Below are positions 23,886-36,100 of a DNA stretch of 64,000 nt, in pieces (the first letter of the stretch is position 1; each line of letters opens with the position of its first letter). The DNA lies in assembly GCA_038503035.1 (NCBI GenBank), contig JAVSML010024604.1, positions 263,773 through 327,772 on the forward strand. Direction: 5' to 3'. Source of the stretch: Crocodylus rhombifer (taxonomy: Eukaryota > Chordata > Crocodylia > Crocodylidae). Made by a program: the position numbers and the translations under genes. Under the pieces are notes generated by a model. That model made no database searches and was not told the DNA's origin. It worked only from the letters and a program-made list of their open reading frames with translations.

Positions 23886-25785
23886 ATTATTTATTGATTG
23901 AGCCTAAAACTCCACTTAGGAATCAGAGACTGCTTGTTGTTTTATCCAGAGACTAAAATTCACACTGCACAAGCTCACTGGAAAGTAGACTGAAAACAGA
24001 AAACTATGGAAATAGCTGTCTGATACAATTACCGCTTTTTGGGCTCATTGATTTATGCAATTTTGCGAGGGGAGGAAACTAAGAAGCTATGTAATGGGTT
24101 CTGGGGACAACAGTGTAATCAAGAGCAGACACAGGAGCTCTTGAACACTTAAATCTCTGCTCTAGTACTGATGTTTGTTTGGCTTCAAGCAAATCAGGAG
24201 AACACAGGCTGCAAAAGCAGCTGCATTGATGTACCATACTCTGAGATCAGCTTGAAGAAATGCTGCATTTCTCACTCTCACATTTACTGCAGAGGTCACT
24301 TACTTGCCATCTTTGGACTTTGTGCAGGGATCCAGATTTTGGCTATTAAACATCATACAGAAGAAGATTCTCGGTACTAAACTCCCAAACCCCTTGCATG
24401 ATGATAACATGACATAGAGGAACAGGAGGGCATGATTCAGCTCCTCGCTCAGATTTTACATGAGCATATGGGAGAGAATTAGGTTCATAATAGGTATAGG
24501 AGGATAACATTTGGCTTTAAAAGAGTTCTGGATGATCAGCCATGGTAATAGAATTGTCTGGCTCAGTTCCCTACTCCGAGTGCAGAGAGAGTTACAGTTT
24601 GCTCCTCCTGCGGCTGTGGCAGCAGCTGTGCCAGCTGAAACACTCATTCAAGGGGACTTAGAGTTCAACCAGAGCTCAGCAGGAACGCCACCAGTATCCA
24701 CTGCCCAGGAAATGTGCTGAATCAGCAAAATCCAACACACCTTGGAGCCACTTTCTTTCTGGACATGCCAGCCTACTCTTTGGCCCATAAGAACCCTGAA
24801 CGCCAGCAGTCTGGATTCCAGAGCTACAACTGAATTATGCCCTCTGAATGTAATAGAAATCCCTGATATTTTAAACAGTGTATATAAATATGTATACTCA
24901 TTATACATATTGTATACTCATTACAAGTTGCAAGCTGCACTTGCAGCCTATAAAACCAAATACCCAAAAACCAGCATTAAAAGTGACTTTCTAAAGATGA
25001 ATCCTGTGATTGTGAATGAAAGGACCACTGCCACGTGATGGCAGGATAAGATGTCAGCCTGAACGTGGGGCCTGATCCAGCACAAAATAACCACAGCATT
25101 CCAGACTGCACAGACTTCAGAAGATTCTGGAGGCGCTCTCTGCAGGAAGGTGACCTATGCTTAAAAAACATCTCCTCCTTATGGCAAGCTAGGTACTAAG
25201 GGCTTGGCTAGACTAGGATAGAAGGTATGTTTTAAAATGTTTTAGCTGATGTATTTTAAAGCATAGGGCAGACTGGATTTTAATATTTGTTTGTTGGTTA
25301 AGGCGAATCCTAGGAGGGGATACTGTTGACTACAGGGATTTTCTAACTCTGTTAGAGGTAAGCTGCTTCACTGCTCTCTGTCTCCGTTCCCCCTCTCACT
25401 CTCTGTTTCACTTAGTTCAATTAAATTTTTTGCGGGAGGGATTGTGTATTTGTAGAGCCCTCAGCATAAAATAGGTCTGCAGTTCTGGTGCAGCCTTTTG
25501 GTGCTACTGTATATAAAATTATAATGCTAGCTAAGACTGTAGGTCAAAGGTAGAACAATCAGAGCATCACAGTGATTAAGGAGCCTACACCCATATTTAA
25601 AAGCAATTAAAGGTGCTTAGGAGGCTATATGACATTGACTTTCAACCAGATCTTGCTTCCTGTCTCCCCAAGTCCATTCTGAGTATGCAACTTGCAAGCC
25701 TCGGTGAGTTAGGCTCTATGTTTTAACCACACATAGTACCTCCCCTTCCCCAAAGAGCCTACAGTTTAAATGACAGCAATATCCT
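23886..25785. other. Intergenic, no gene seen
   Basis: No supportable gene. Near 24885-24930 the word GTATACTCATTA occurs twice in tandem. The segment 25199-25310 (start GGGCTTGGCTAGACTAGG) resembles the end of hAT-like MITEs but no partner end is clear. Confidence 0.4.
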
Positions 25786-25789
25786 CACC

Positions 25790-25890
25790 TAAGGGACAGT
25801 GAGTTGAAATACAGAGATAAAATGATTTGACCAAGGCTACACATGAAGTCAGTGTCAGAACTAAAATATGAATCCTGGTGCCCTAAGTCT
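25790..25890 (-). repeat. MIR SINE relic (reverse)
   Basis: AATACAGAGATAAAATGATT, then GACCAAGGCTACACATGAAG, then CAGAACTAAAATATGAATCC corresponds to the reverse complement of the MIR core. Confidence 0.65.
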
Positions 25891-27215
25891 CAGCCAAGGG
25901 TCAAATATCCCATGCATTTCCCCTGAGTTGGGGCTGTGTGTTACATGCACTCCTGTGAGTTACTTATGCTTTAGCTGTAGATCAGCAGGGTTAAAACAAA
26001 CCAATCCCTGGTAACTACAGCAGAATGACTGGAGTAGAGGGGGATCCTCTTGAGGAAAGCCTCTTTCCCTGGGCACTGTGGGCTCTTTCAGCTCTGCCTG
26101 CCTCCAACCCACTGCATGCAGGGCCCCTGGTCCCACCCCTGTGCAAAGCTGTGCAGCAGGGGCATCTGTCTCCATGGCCCTCCGCTCTGCCCCAGCTGTC
26201 CTTTAGTTCCAGGAAACCCTGCCCAGATGGGCCTTGCTGATATCACTCTGGAGAGCCCTGGGGTGGGGTGGGGTGATGCTGGAGCAGCCTGTTCCCATTC
26301 CAACCTAACATGCTGCACAAACTGCCCTGTTGCTAAAGGCAGCAGCAATGCCAAGAGACAAACATGTGGGGGAGCCTGGAACTCAGGGCTGCTCCCAGAG
26401 CAGAGGAGAGGCAGGTGTGTGTGTGTGTGCTGCCTGACCTGCGCGTGCTTTAAGGCCGCTTGGAGGATGCTTTGTCCCTAGGGTTAAACCAGAACTGAAC
26501 TCACTTTACAAACACTACAGAAATAGCTCTGTTAGCACCAGGTAAACGGGGAAAGGCTGCATGAAAGAATACAAAGCATTGTTTGATATCCACCCTGAGA
26601 TATGACTTGTATATACTGCAATCTCTGCACAATCCTTTCAGGATTGTACTATGTATCTGAAACTGAATATTACTTAGCTGGTTAAGGGAATCACTGCAGC
26701 CCACCTCAGGTAGATACCTTATTTCCCATTCCTTTTCAAATGCAAGAACAACAAAACACCTTCTTGATGTCATTCCAGTCTATTGCTTAATAGTATCAGA
26801 TCATTAACGTAGAAAGTCATGTTTGTTGTTTTTTTAAAGGAAGTACATAAACTTTAAATCACATCATCATCATTAGGAAGTGCCTTAAATCCTGGTTCTG
26901 GCCTGATCCTGATTTTTTGCAGATTCATAATTCTCTTAAATATGCAAGACTAAGTCGTTAGCCTAGAGTGGGCAAAATCTTTTTGGTCCATAGCAAATTT
27001 GAGGTTTCAGTTATCCCGAAACTGTCTATGAATTCAGGTTGATTTTGCTGATGTTTCTTTTTTTTTTTTTTGGGGGGGGGGGGGAACTTGTGGGGGAACT
27101 ACATTAAAAAAAATCCAAAACCTTGCTGGCCATGATCTCTTTTAACCAATGGTGCTCACATAAAATGCAGGTAACCCAGGTCTATTAAAAAAATCCACTA
27201 CTCTTTGAAAGATAG
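25891..27215. other. Intergenic, low-complexity runs
   Basis: GC-rich patch at 26040-26480 with GGGGT repeats (26257-26275) and (GT)n (26415-26430). A run of 14 T passes directly into 13 G at 27058-27084. No gene recognised. Confidence 0.45.
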
Positions 27216-27221
27216 AATGAC

Positions 27222-27295
27222 TTGTTAGCTTGGTGGTTAGGGCATTCCAATGGGAGATGGGATATCTGGGTTTCATTCCCTGATCCCGTGAATGT
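27222..27295 (+). repeat. tRNA-derived SINE head
   Basis: TTAGCTTGGTGGTTAGGGC (A-box-like, about 27226) and GGGTTTCATTCCC (B-box-like, about 27268) at tRNA-like spacing. No complete tRNA fold is apparent. Confidence 0.5.
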
Positions 27296-27384
27296 TTAGA
27301 CATTAGTCGGACAGAAGAAACTGAAAGCACACCACGCCATGACTTGGTGATTAAAGAAAGTTTGTGGAGACTTGGAATTACCTG

Positions 27385-27590
27385 ATTGGCTCCAGCTCCT
27401 TCTTTCAGTAACTAGGGTAGCACCTGATCTTTACTGCACAACACTAGGGCAGGAAGAGACCAGCCTTCTCAGCACAGCAAGAAACCCAAAGGAGGGAAGT
27501 CTTGAAACCAGTACCTTGGCCTTGGTAGGCTTGTACTTTTCATTCCATGGAGAACAATACACTGGGCTCTCAGTTTGCAGACAATGGTGA
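27385..27590. repeat. Dispersed repeat, copy A
   Basis: Shares ordered blocks with 28040-28440: CTCCAGCTCCTTC, CTGCACAACAC, CCTTCTCAGCA, AAGAAACCCA, GGGAAGTCTTG and CATTCCATGG. Both copies lie in the same orientation. Family not recognised. Confidence 0.5.
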
Positions 27591-28039
27591 TAGGAAAATT
27601 CAAATTGGTCTCCTTCCTACACCTTGGTTGAGTGCTTTAACCCTTGAACTGTTTTGCAACCCTAATCCTTTGTTTCCTTAGCTTTTTGTTATCAGTGCTC
27701 AAAAATGAAACATTTTATTCTGTGTCAAAGGGAATGTTGGGTGTGGAATAAAATCCTTTTTCATGTTTTCCTTTCAGGAAGGAGAAAAAACAATTGTGGT
27801 TTGATTTAAACTGGATCTGTTTTCAGTTCACCTGCTGAATGTAAAAAATCAATTATTCACACTGTCCTACTTTAAACAGAGAGAAAATTCAGAGAGAATG
27901 TTGGAAATATAATTTAATGCTTGGTTAGAAATTCTTTCAATAGAATTTCAGCACTTAGATGGGCACCTTTCTGCTTTGTAGACACTAAACATGTTTAAGT
28001 CTCTGTTCCCCAGCCTAATAAGCTAAGTGGTTCCAGGCT

Positions 28040-28440
28040 TGGCCCCAGCTCCTTCCAAAACCACTGAACTTTGCTGTACAACACACTGGGACAGGACAAA
28101 ACTAGCCTTCTCAGCAGAGAGGACCCAAGCAGGGTGTGGGTCGGCCTGGCAAATCAGTCTGTGCAGAGCCCCACCCCCCAGACAAGGAAGCCGACAGCAG
28201 TGGTGAGGGACCAGATGCGAATGCAGCAGCAGCATGGAATCACAGCATTGCTTCGCCTGGCTCCATGGGCCCCCCCCCCAAAACAGGGGCCTGGGGCAGT
28301 CGCCCTGATTCACCTGCTTCTCTGTACAAGAAACCCAGTCAAGAAGGGAAGTCTTGTACCCAGCAGCTTGGCTTTGGCAGACTGATACTCATTCCATGGG
28401 GGACAAAATGCATTAAGCTATCAACGTGCAAGCAGCTCCT
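28040..28440. repeat. Dispersed repeat, copy B with about 200-bp insertion
   Basis: Same block order as copy A, but about 200 bp of unrelated GC-rich sequence (about 28121-28325) lies between CCTTCTCAGCA and AAGAAACCCA. Either B gained an insertion or A lost an internal segment. Confidence 0.5.
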
Positions 28441-28499
28441 GATCCATGTACATCTAACTTTGTTTCTTATATCCAAGTTCCTGGTCCTTATCTCCAGTT

Positions 28500-28680
28500 C
28501 TAGTTCTAGCTTCCTGACCCCTTGGCTTGGTCTCTCAGATGTAGACCTTTGGCATTTAACCTTGGCCTGGTATAAATGGACCTGCCTCTTAATCCTCACA
28601 CCTGATTTGGGTTCTCTGATCCAATTGACCTCTAGCAGTTGACCCTGACTTGGCTTCTGACCAACCACTAGGGCCCCTTG
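28500..28680. repeat. Degenerate tandem repeat
   Basis: Two units of about 75 bp share TTGG(C/G)TT, TCTC(A/T)GAT, GACCT and TTGACCCTGACTTGG-like words (about 28525-28580 and 28603-28665). Long open frames here are by-products. Confidence 0.35.
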
Positions 28681-29530
28681 CTCCAGCAGCTGAGATGAGA
28701 TGCTTTTGCTATTCCCTGAAACTGTGCCTCTTTTTGAAATATGAACTTTACTGTTCCACAAAGGCTGCTAGACTACCCTTATCACAATAATATCTATAAG
28801 TACTTTCTTGTACTGGATCTCTCATAAGTATAGTAAAAAACAATATAGGCTCACCAGTCTTTTAACTCTCTCATCATGCATAGTCTTTTAATCATTTCAT
28901 CATTTAGACCTGCTCTGAACTGGATTAGGTGACAGAGGTAAAACCGGGTGGGTAATCTACACTACCATTATTGCCATTGCTACCACCAACCTCAATGAAC
29001 TGGTGGGGGCGGGGGAGGGGGGGGTCCAAACACAGGGTTTTGTCCCTGCTGGCCCCACTCCCCAGTCATTCTTCACAGGCAATTTGTTAGTATCAGTATT
29101 TAGCCCTTGGTGTCCAGCCAGCTTGAATTTTGTTCTCAAGTTTTCCTTTTATTATCCCAACTATATACCTGGTCCAATAAGAGATCTCACCTTAAATCCT
29201 TGCCCCCTGCATAATTCCTGGACCATCATGATGACATCACTGAACACAAAAAATAGGTGAGTCCTCAGTCTTTCCAAGGTAAAAGAGCTCAGAGTTTATG
29301 AATCACACCCCTAAAAATCCTGAGACTTATTTTTTTAAATCATGTGATTTGCAAGTCACAATCATGAGGCTCAATTTTTTTTTTTGGCTAAAACTGTAAA
29401 TCTCAGGTAATGGCCCCCCGCTGGAGACACTAAGTGCTCGAGTGAAGCATGGAATAAAGTGCCATGTGTGGTAAATAAAGAACAAAACAAGGGGACAAGG
29501 CAAGGCTCCCTAGGCAGAAGCCTCTAGCCT
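28681..29530. other. Intergenic, no gene seen
   Basis: No supportable gene. A G-rich run lies at 29002-29028. Confidence 0.4.
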
Positions 29531-30032
29531 GCTGCCCCCCATTGTCACGTCTTTACGGCAGCAGCTTAGGGTGACGAAAGAACTGCCAGTCGCAGCCGGT
29601 GACGTAATAGTACTAGAGCAGACCCGCACCCCCAGGCTGCTCCTCCAGCCCAGCCGGGGGCACTCTGCCAGGCCCCGCTCCTGCGGCCAGGCCTGGCGTC
29701 AGGTTTGGCCACGACGCGGACAGCGCGCACCCCGCTGCGCATGCACGTTATTACTCTCTTCAAGCCTGTCTCTCCCGCTGCCCCCACCAACCAGGCTGCC
29801 GCCCGCGCATCCGCTTTATCAACCCCCTAAGCCAGCCAACTCCACTACGCACGCGCGTTATCACGCCTCAGACGACCATTCTGCTGGGCATGCGCCTTAT
29901 AAGCCTCTTTTTAGCCCATTTTCGCGGGAACGGGTGTCGTGGGTCATGTGACTAGTGCTCTGCTTCCGCGTTGGTTCCTAAACGTCATCAAAGCGCGCCG
30001 TTCTGCCTTTCCAGCTGTTGGGTTGGGTGGCT
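29530..30032 (+). promoter_or_regulatory. SDE2: SDE2 CpG-island promoter
   Basis: CpG-rich stretch directly before the SDE2 start codon. Sites visible: an ATF/CRE-like TGACGTAA (29600-29607); NRF1-like TGCGCATGCA (29736-29745) with two related words near 29850 and 29887; an E2F-consensus TTTCGCGGGAA (29920-29930); and an E-box GTCATGTGAC (29943-29952). No TATA box stands at a clear distance from an obvious start site, although TTATAA occurs near 29897. This fits a housekeeping gene with dispersed initiation. The exact transcription start cannot be read from sequence. Confidence 0.7.
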
Positions 30033-30140
30033 ATGGCGCTGCTGGTGCGAGACCTGGAGGCCTCTCGTGCCGGGCCGTTACCACTACCCGTTGGGGGCGG
30101 CTCGGTCCGGGATTTGCTCCGCCTTCGCTGCAGGGCGCAG
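30033..30140 (+). CDS. SDE2: SDE2 coding exon 1
   Basis: 36 codons from ATG to donor GTAGGG. Encodes the first strand region of the ubiquitin-like fold ([12 protein letters not shown]..., ending LRLRCRAQ). The ATG at 30033 is chosen over the upstream in-frame ATG at 30018 because homologues start near this point. The upstream one would add only MGWVA. Intron 1 is 2.2 kb, phase 0. Confidence 0.85.
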
Positions 30141-33100
30141 GTAGGGTGGGGCCCCCGGCGCGGCGCAGCCCCTTCCTTTTCTCCTGGGGGTGGTGGTGAT
30201 GTTGTCTCTGTAGGGAAAGCCCCACTGCGCGGGGTTCTAGGGGTGTGACGTCATCTCTAACCCCCACTCCCCGTCCGACTTGGCTGCTTCCGTTCCTGGG
30301 CGCGGGGGGGGGGGGGGTCTAGTTCCCTGCTACAGAATCCGGAGGGGCGGGGCCTGTGCGAGCCCTGTCTTGCCAGTGTCGCTGCTTCAGTCCCCGCATG
30401 GGCCACGAGGCCTTTCATGCCTGGACTTGACCTCTGGAGGTTCCCTCCAGCCCTGCTCTCTAAGGCTTCTTTGTTTTGTGCCCTGTCTCTTTGGTGGTTG
30501 TGGCTGCCACTGGGTGCCGTAGAGGGGGCCTTGTGGCATGTCATGGGGGCTGCCCCTTGTGCATCTCCTCCAGCCAGTAATGTGTGTGCCTTGCCCATAG
30601 CAGCGCCCTGGCGCTCCCAACACTGGGTACCCCCCGTGGGGTCTGCCTCTGCTGCCAGAGGCCGATGGAGCCTTTTGGCAGATTTCATGTTTCCCCCAAA
30701 CATGCACAAAATGAGCTGTTGCTGCCCTCATGGCTTGGTGTGTGGCCAGCACCGAGTGTGCGGCCAGCTTGTAGATGTTTGCCCCAAACTGCTCACAGTG
30801 TAAATATCTGGGGAGATGTGATGTGAGTAGCCTGAACTTGCATAGGAAATTTGAATAGAGTTGCGAATGGCCTGCTTATGGTTCTTATCCTTTTTAGACT
30901 AGAGGTGCTGCCCTCTGACAAAATGCCAGCTCTTACCTTCCATTTTCAGTTTTGCCTCCAGGAAAAAGAACAGAGCCGTTTTTTTCTGTTGCAGAGAACT
31001 TGGGGAGACCATGACCCTGGATGCCTATTTCAAAGTTCTGGGTTTCATGTTTGCATATCTCCGTGTTGATGTGACACGGCACCCCGCAGCACTGTTGAAA
31101 GGATCTCAGGGCACCTTAGGGTGCTGTGCTACCCTGGTGGAGAATCGTTGACTTGGGCGAAGTCTAGGACTTCACTACCGAAAGGAACATTACCCCTGTA
31201 TTTAAACAGAAATCAGCTGTACTCAAAGCTTGCTTTCATAATTAAAATAGCTTTTTATTCTCCCTTCTCAGCCATAGGGAAAACATCAGAGCTTGCATGC
31301 TCAGCCTCTGCAGGTGGCAGAAGTGACACTTCTCTTGCCTTGTGGCCAGTTGGCCAGCTGTGCTTCACTTGTTTTCACTTCCCTGCTCCTGTTCTGGGAA
31401 ATGGGGATCTTGAATGCAGGGGCGGGAAATTATTTTGGGCAGAGGGCTGCTTACTGAGTTTTGGCAAGCCATTGAGGGCCGCATGAGAGGCAGCCCAGGG
31501 CAGATAAATATTAATTTTCTAAATTTTTTTTAGGGGCCAGTCAGGCCGCAAGCGGCCCACCTGTGTTGCAAAGCCTCACAATTATTGTGAGAACTGACAA
31601 ACATGTTAGATGAGTTTTCACACTCTTTGATTTGTCCCATTGCCTAAGCTTAGCTGAGCAGAAGGTACTCATTTTTGGATGGTGAAGAATGCTATTGTGT
31701 GTCAGTTGGTGAAATATGGTGTATTTTAACAGTAGACTTGAAATGTAAACTGTGGTATGAGCACCGTTAACCTACACTATAATCTTAAATGGCAAATCGT
31801 GCACATTAAATCCTGTTCATCAAATGAGTTGCTTGGTAACTTGATTTGAAATGGTTGTAATTTTTTTGGTAGTGTTAAAGCAATGACTCTCAAACTGTTT
31901 GGATTCAAGGCACCTCCCTATAACTTCTGTGAAAAACTAATTTTTAGACTACAATGCTTTCTTCTTTTGAAAAGGTCCTGGCAGTGGGGATGGGGACATC
32001 TCTGAAACTGGGCTTACCTGCCTAGTTTATCTGCGTATTTCCAGCACCTTGGCTGAGAATTACAGTGTTAAAATTAACATTATAGCAGTGATGGGACTAG
32101 ATGCAAGAAACAAGAATTTCTTTGGTTGGACCAACTGAGTAGTTGAGAGAGAGAGAAGCTTTTAAATGCCAGGCATTCTTCATACAGTCATTTGTAACTT
32201 TTTACAATTACTTATTCAGTGAATGGTTTCAGATCTTTTATGGATTTTTTTTTAATAACATATAAAAATGGTGGTGGGGGAGGCCATTCTCCTCTTAATT
32301 GTACTCTTAAAATGGAATATGCTGAATGATCCTAGTCTGTCTTTATAGAATGAGCTTTATAATTTCTAGGGAATTCCTGAGGACTGTGTCTATGTCAAGT
32401 GCAATGGACGACTGGTTAACCCTGAAGATGAGCTCCAGGATGGAGCTGTTTATAGTTTGGAACCAAGACTCTGTGGTGGAAAAGGAGGTTAGTTACTGAT
32501 TCTTTTCTTGTACTAAATAGAGGTGAATAACTGTCACAATTTTACCAACTGTCTGTTGGAGTCAAGGCTCAAAGTTTTAAAAAAATCTCAGATGTTATCG
32601 GTATACTGAGTGCACAACTGGTATGCTATAGTGGCAAAACATTCCTATTTGGGGAGCGCTTTTTTGTAGCAGTATAGTGAAACCACTCTCCAGGAGTAAG
32701 ACAAGATGTAGCAGTAAAAACTCAGTTTTGCTATTATGTTTGCACCTCTTTTGGGGATTCCATGTTTGCATGCTCTTGATCATTGTAGGTGTGCTGGCAG
32801 AAGTCCATAAATTCATCTGGCTTAAGTGACTTATGAACATAAATCTGACTTTTTTCAAAAGTGATTTGCGCCCTTTGACGTTATAAAGTACGGCTTGTTT
32901 GTTTGCTTTCCACCCTCAGAAGCGCTGAAGCTACAACATGCAGATTCTTAGCTTATTGTTTCATATTAAAAGTAGTGAACCTTGTTTGAAAACGTGTCTG
33001 AGTTTCCTTATTTTAAGGTTCATGACCATAAATCTGCTGCAGAACCCTACACAAAATCAAGCATTCATATTTTTTTTTAAAGCTCCCAACTGTGATCACA

Positions 33101-36100
33101 GAAATGGTAGGACAATACTGCATTGATTAAAGTCACAAGTCTTCAGATGGTTTGAAACTGTACCTGTGAAACCCCAAAAAGACTATTTACATGGTCAGAG
33201 TATTTTGCTGCTGATTGCTTTAGAAACATTCAGTTCTGTTGTTCATCCTGCAGTCTCAAATTCCCCTTCTAGGTGTCACTTGCCAGTCACCTGCTTCAGT
33301 CTGTAATTCTGTTGTAGAAGTCTTGCATTGCTGGCTGCTTATGGTGCTGCAGATTTTTTTTTTTTGTTAATTGTTGCATTTTTTTAAAAAGCAGTTTAGT
33401 TGCATGATTTTCACATTTGCTTCAATAAATTCTTATATTTACATTCTGAGAGAACTGGATTTAATATTTTAATCTGCTATGCCTACAGGCAGAGTTAGGA
33501 AATAGCTCCTTACGTGCTTTGGGATATCAAATCCTGGGCAACCTTTAATAAAGCTGCTCCTCCTTCAATGTCTGCTTTGTAAAAGTCTGCTTACCTCTGG
33601 CATTCATTTTGTTTTAATAGATGGAGTAAACTTTCTCTAGGTGAGTGTCCAATTATGTAAGCTTTTTATGATGGTCTTGAAAAGCACCTTAAGACTTGGA
33701 GTACAGTACAGTTTCTTCTACTTTTTAAATTAAAGAATAACATTTGGCACTTTAAAGCACTCTAATAACGTTAATCCATGCTGCACCTCTTTGAGGTAAA
33801 TGTAGCTCTGCTAATTCATGGTTGGGTGATTAAAAACCAAGACACCCAAGCTGGTGTTACAAGTTAGTGACACCAGATGTGTACATGGTAATCTTAGCAT
33901 TACTAAGTCTCTGCTGATAGTCTCTTTCCACCCCCACAAAAAAACCCAAACCACAATGCTTTGTGTGATGGCTTCTGTCAGATGATGGATATTTGCTCAG
34001 ACTTTTACAAAATCCAGGGTGCATCTTGGAGGAAAAAAGGCATTTTTCTAGACTACTGTTCAGGGAGTCTGTCAGGGATTGTGACAGTGGTTCCACAGGG
34101 AGAGATGTACTAGTTAGATGGAAGGGACATGTCCTGAGGTGCTTTCAGAACAGAGAAAATTGAGGAACACTGTATTAAGAGATTCCAATAATAGTTTGTA
34201 GCTTCTGGGTGGAAGCATAGGTGCTGTGATATTTGTTGGCTCTCTCAAAATCATGCCAGGTGAATTCCTGCGCTAATGTGAGAATTTTTTTCACTTAGTT
34301 ATACCTTAAACGCCTTTCTTTGACTTGCTGTTTGGAGGTATAGACAAACATGAACAACCTATGGTTGGGTAAAAGATGCAGAAGCTTACTGAATGTCAGC
34401 TACTCTGTGGTAACTGGCTTTTATCCCATGGTAAGTGGGGAATGTAAGAGGTAAACTACAGACTAGGAGCAGTCAGTTCCTGTGGAACACTGATGCATGA
34501 TAAATCCTCAGTCCTTGCTCTGCAGTTAACTATTATGCCCATGCCCTTGGGTTTTTGGCCCAACAGTATACCTGATCATATCTCTTAAATATGTTCCTGC
34601 ATGATCAGGGCACAGCAGAGCAGGGCTGGCCCTACGAGGAGAGGCTATGGGACCTGAGCCTGTTCAGCCTCCACAAGAGAAGGCTGGGGAGGGGATCTAG
34701 TGGTCTGTTACAAACTAGTCAGAGGGGACCAGCAGGGATTGGAGGAGTCCCTGTTCCCCCGAGCACTACCAGGAGTGACTAGAAATAACGGTCACAAGCT
34801 GGCAGAGGGTAGGTTCAGACTAGATATCAGGAGGCGCCACTTCACGGTCAGGGCGGGTAGGATCTGGAACCAACTTCCAAGAGAAGTGGTGCAGGCTCCT
34901 ACCCTGGGGGTCTTTAAGAGGAAGCTGGACGAACACCTTGCTGGGGTTGTTTGACCCCAGTACTCTTTCCTGCCATGGCAGGGGGTCAGACTCAATGATC
35001 TGCTCAGGTCCCTTCTGACCCTACCAACTATGAAACTATACCTCATCTTTTGGGCTCCAAGAGGCCAATCACCAACTCTGCTATGTCCCATTTCTTGCTA
35101 ACAGTGAGGCTAAAGAATCTTTTCCTTAAGGTAGGTACATATTGTGTTTCACTGTCTCCCCTTATTTTTGGGGAATGTTTTTAAAACAGTAGTGGTTCTT
35201 ATTCTCTTGATCTCTATCACAGCTTCATAGTTACTTCTGTTAACTCTTTCCCTCAGGTTTTGGATCAATGCTCCGAGCACTTGGTGCTCAAATTGAAAAG
35301 ACAACAAATCGAGAGGCTTGCCGAGACCTTAGTGGAAGAAGGCTCCGAGATGTTAATCATGAAAAAGCGTGAGGCACTTATTTCTTCATAATATTGTTAT
35401 AAAATAGAATGACCATGTATTCTGTTGTTGGCTAGTGTAAAATAGAGGCAGCTGTACTGTGAAACCTGTTTGTTACCAACAAGTAATAAATCCTCCTTTT
35501 ATGTTTTTTCTTATGGGTAGAAAAACCTTCTACCTAACAGTCCTCTGAGAATCCTTTAATTCTGCCCCGCCCCGCCCCTGGTAAAGTTGCAGAACTGTTA
35601 CTCGTGCAGCTTTGGCACCTAGTCATCACAACTTTTGAAGGCAGTTTTCTGCCCATCCGTCCATTCATCTGTGAAATTCCTTTGTTTCTTCAGGCTACAT
35701 CTCTATTAAATCATCTACTTTTTTTTTCTTTCTTTTCTCCTTCACTGCCCAGTCCTTGTTTAGTTTAGTTTAGTTTTCCCCCCCCAAGCTGTGGGTGAAA
35801 GGGTTCAGTAACTGGAAGACTACCTCAGTTTGGTTCTTGTTTCCAAGATATATATCTCTCTCTCTGTCTTTCCAGAATGGCTGAGTGGGTGAAGCAACAA
35901 GCGGAGCGGGAAGCTGAAAAAGAACAAAGACGCTTGGAAAGGCTGCAGCGTAAACTTGCAGAACCAAAACACTTCTTTGTTAATTCGGATTACCAGCAGC
36001 AGTGTAATGAAATGGCTGAGCGACTAGAGGATTCGGTACTTAAAGGTATTGCTGAGGAACTGATCTGTTTATCAATAGATATAGAATTATCTTCAGTTGG

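Noticed and set aside
27222..27295. tRNA gene
   Set aside because: A- and B-box-like words exist but no complete cloverleaf. Fits a SINE head.
34591..34954. Frames in SDE2 intron 2 as alternative exons
   Set aside because: They are the C-terminal end of CR1 ORF2.
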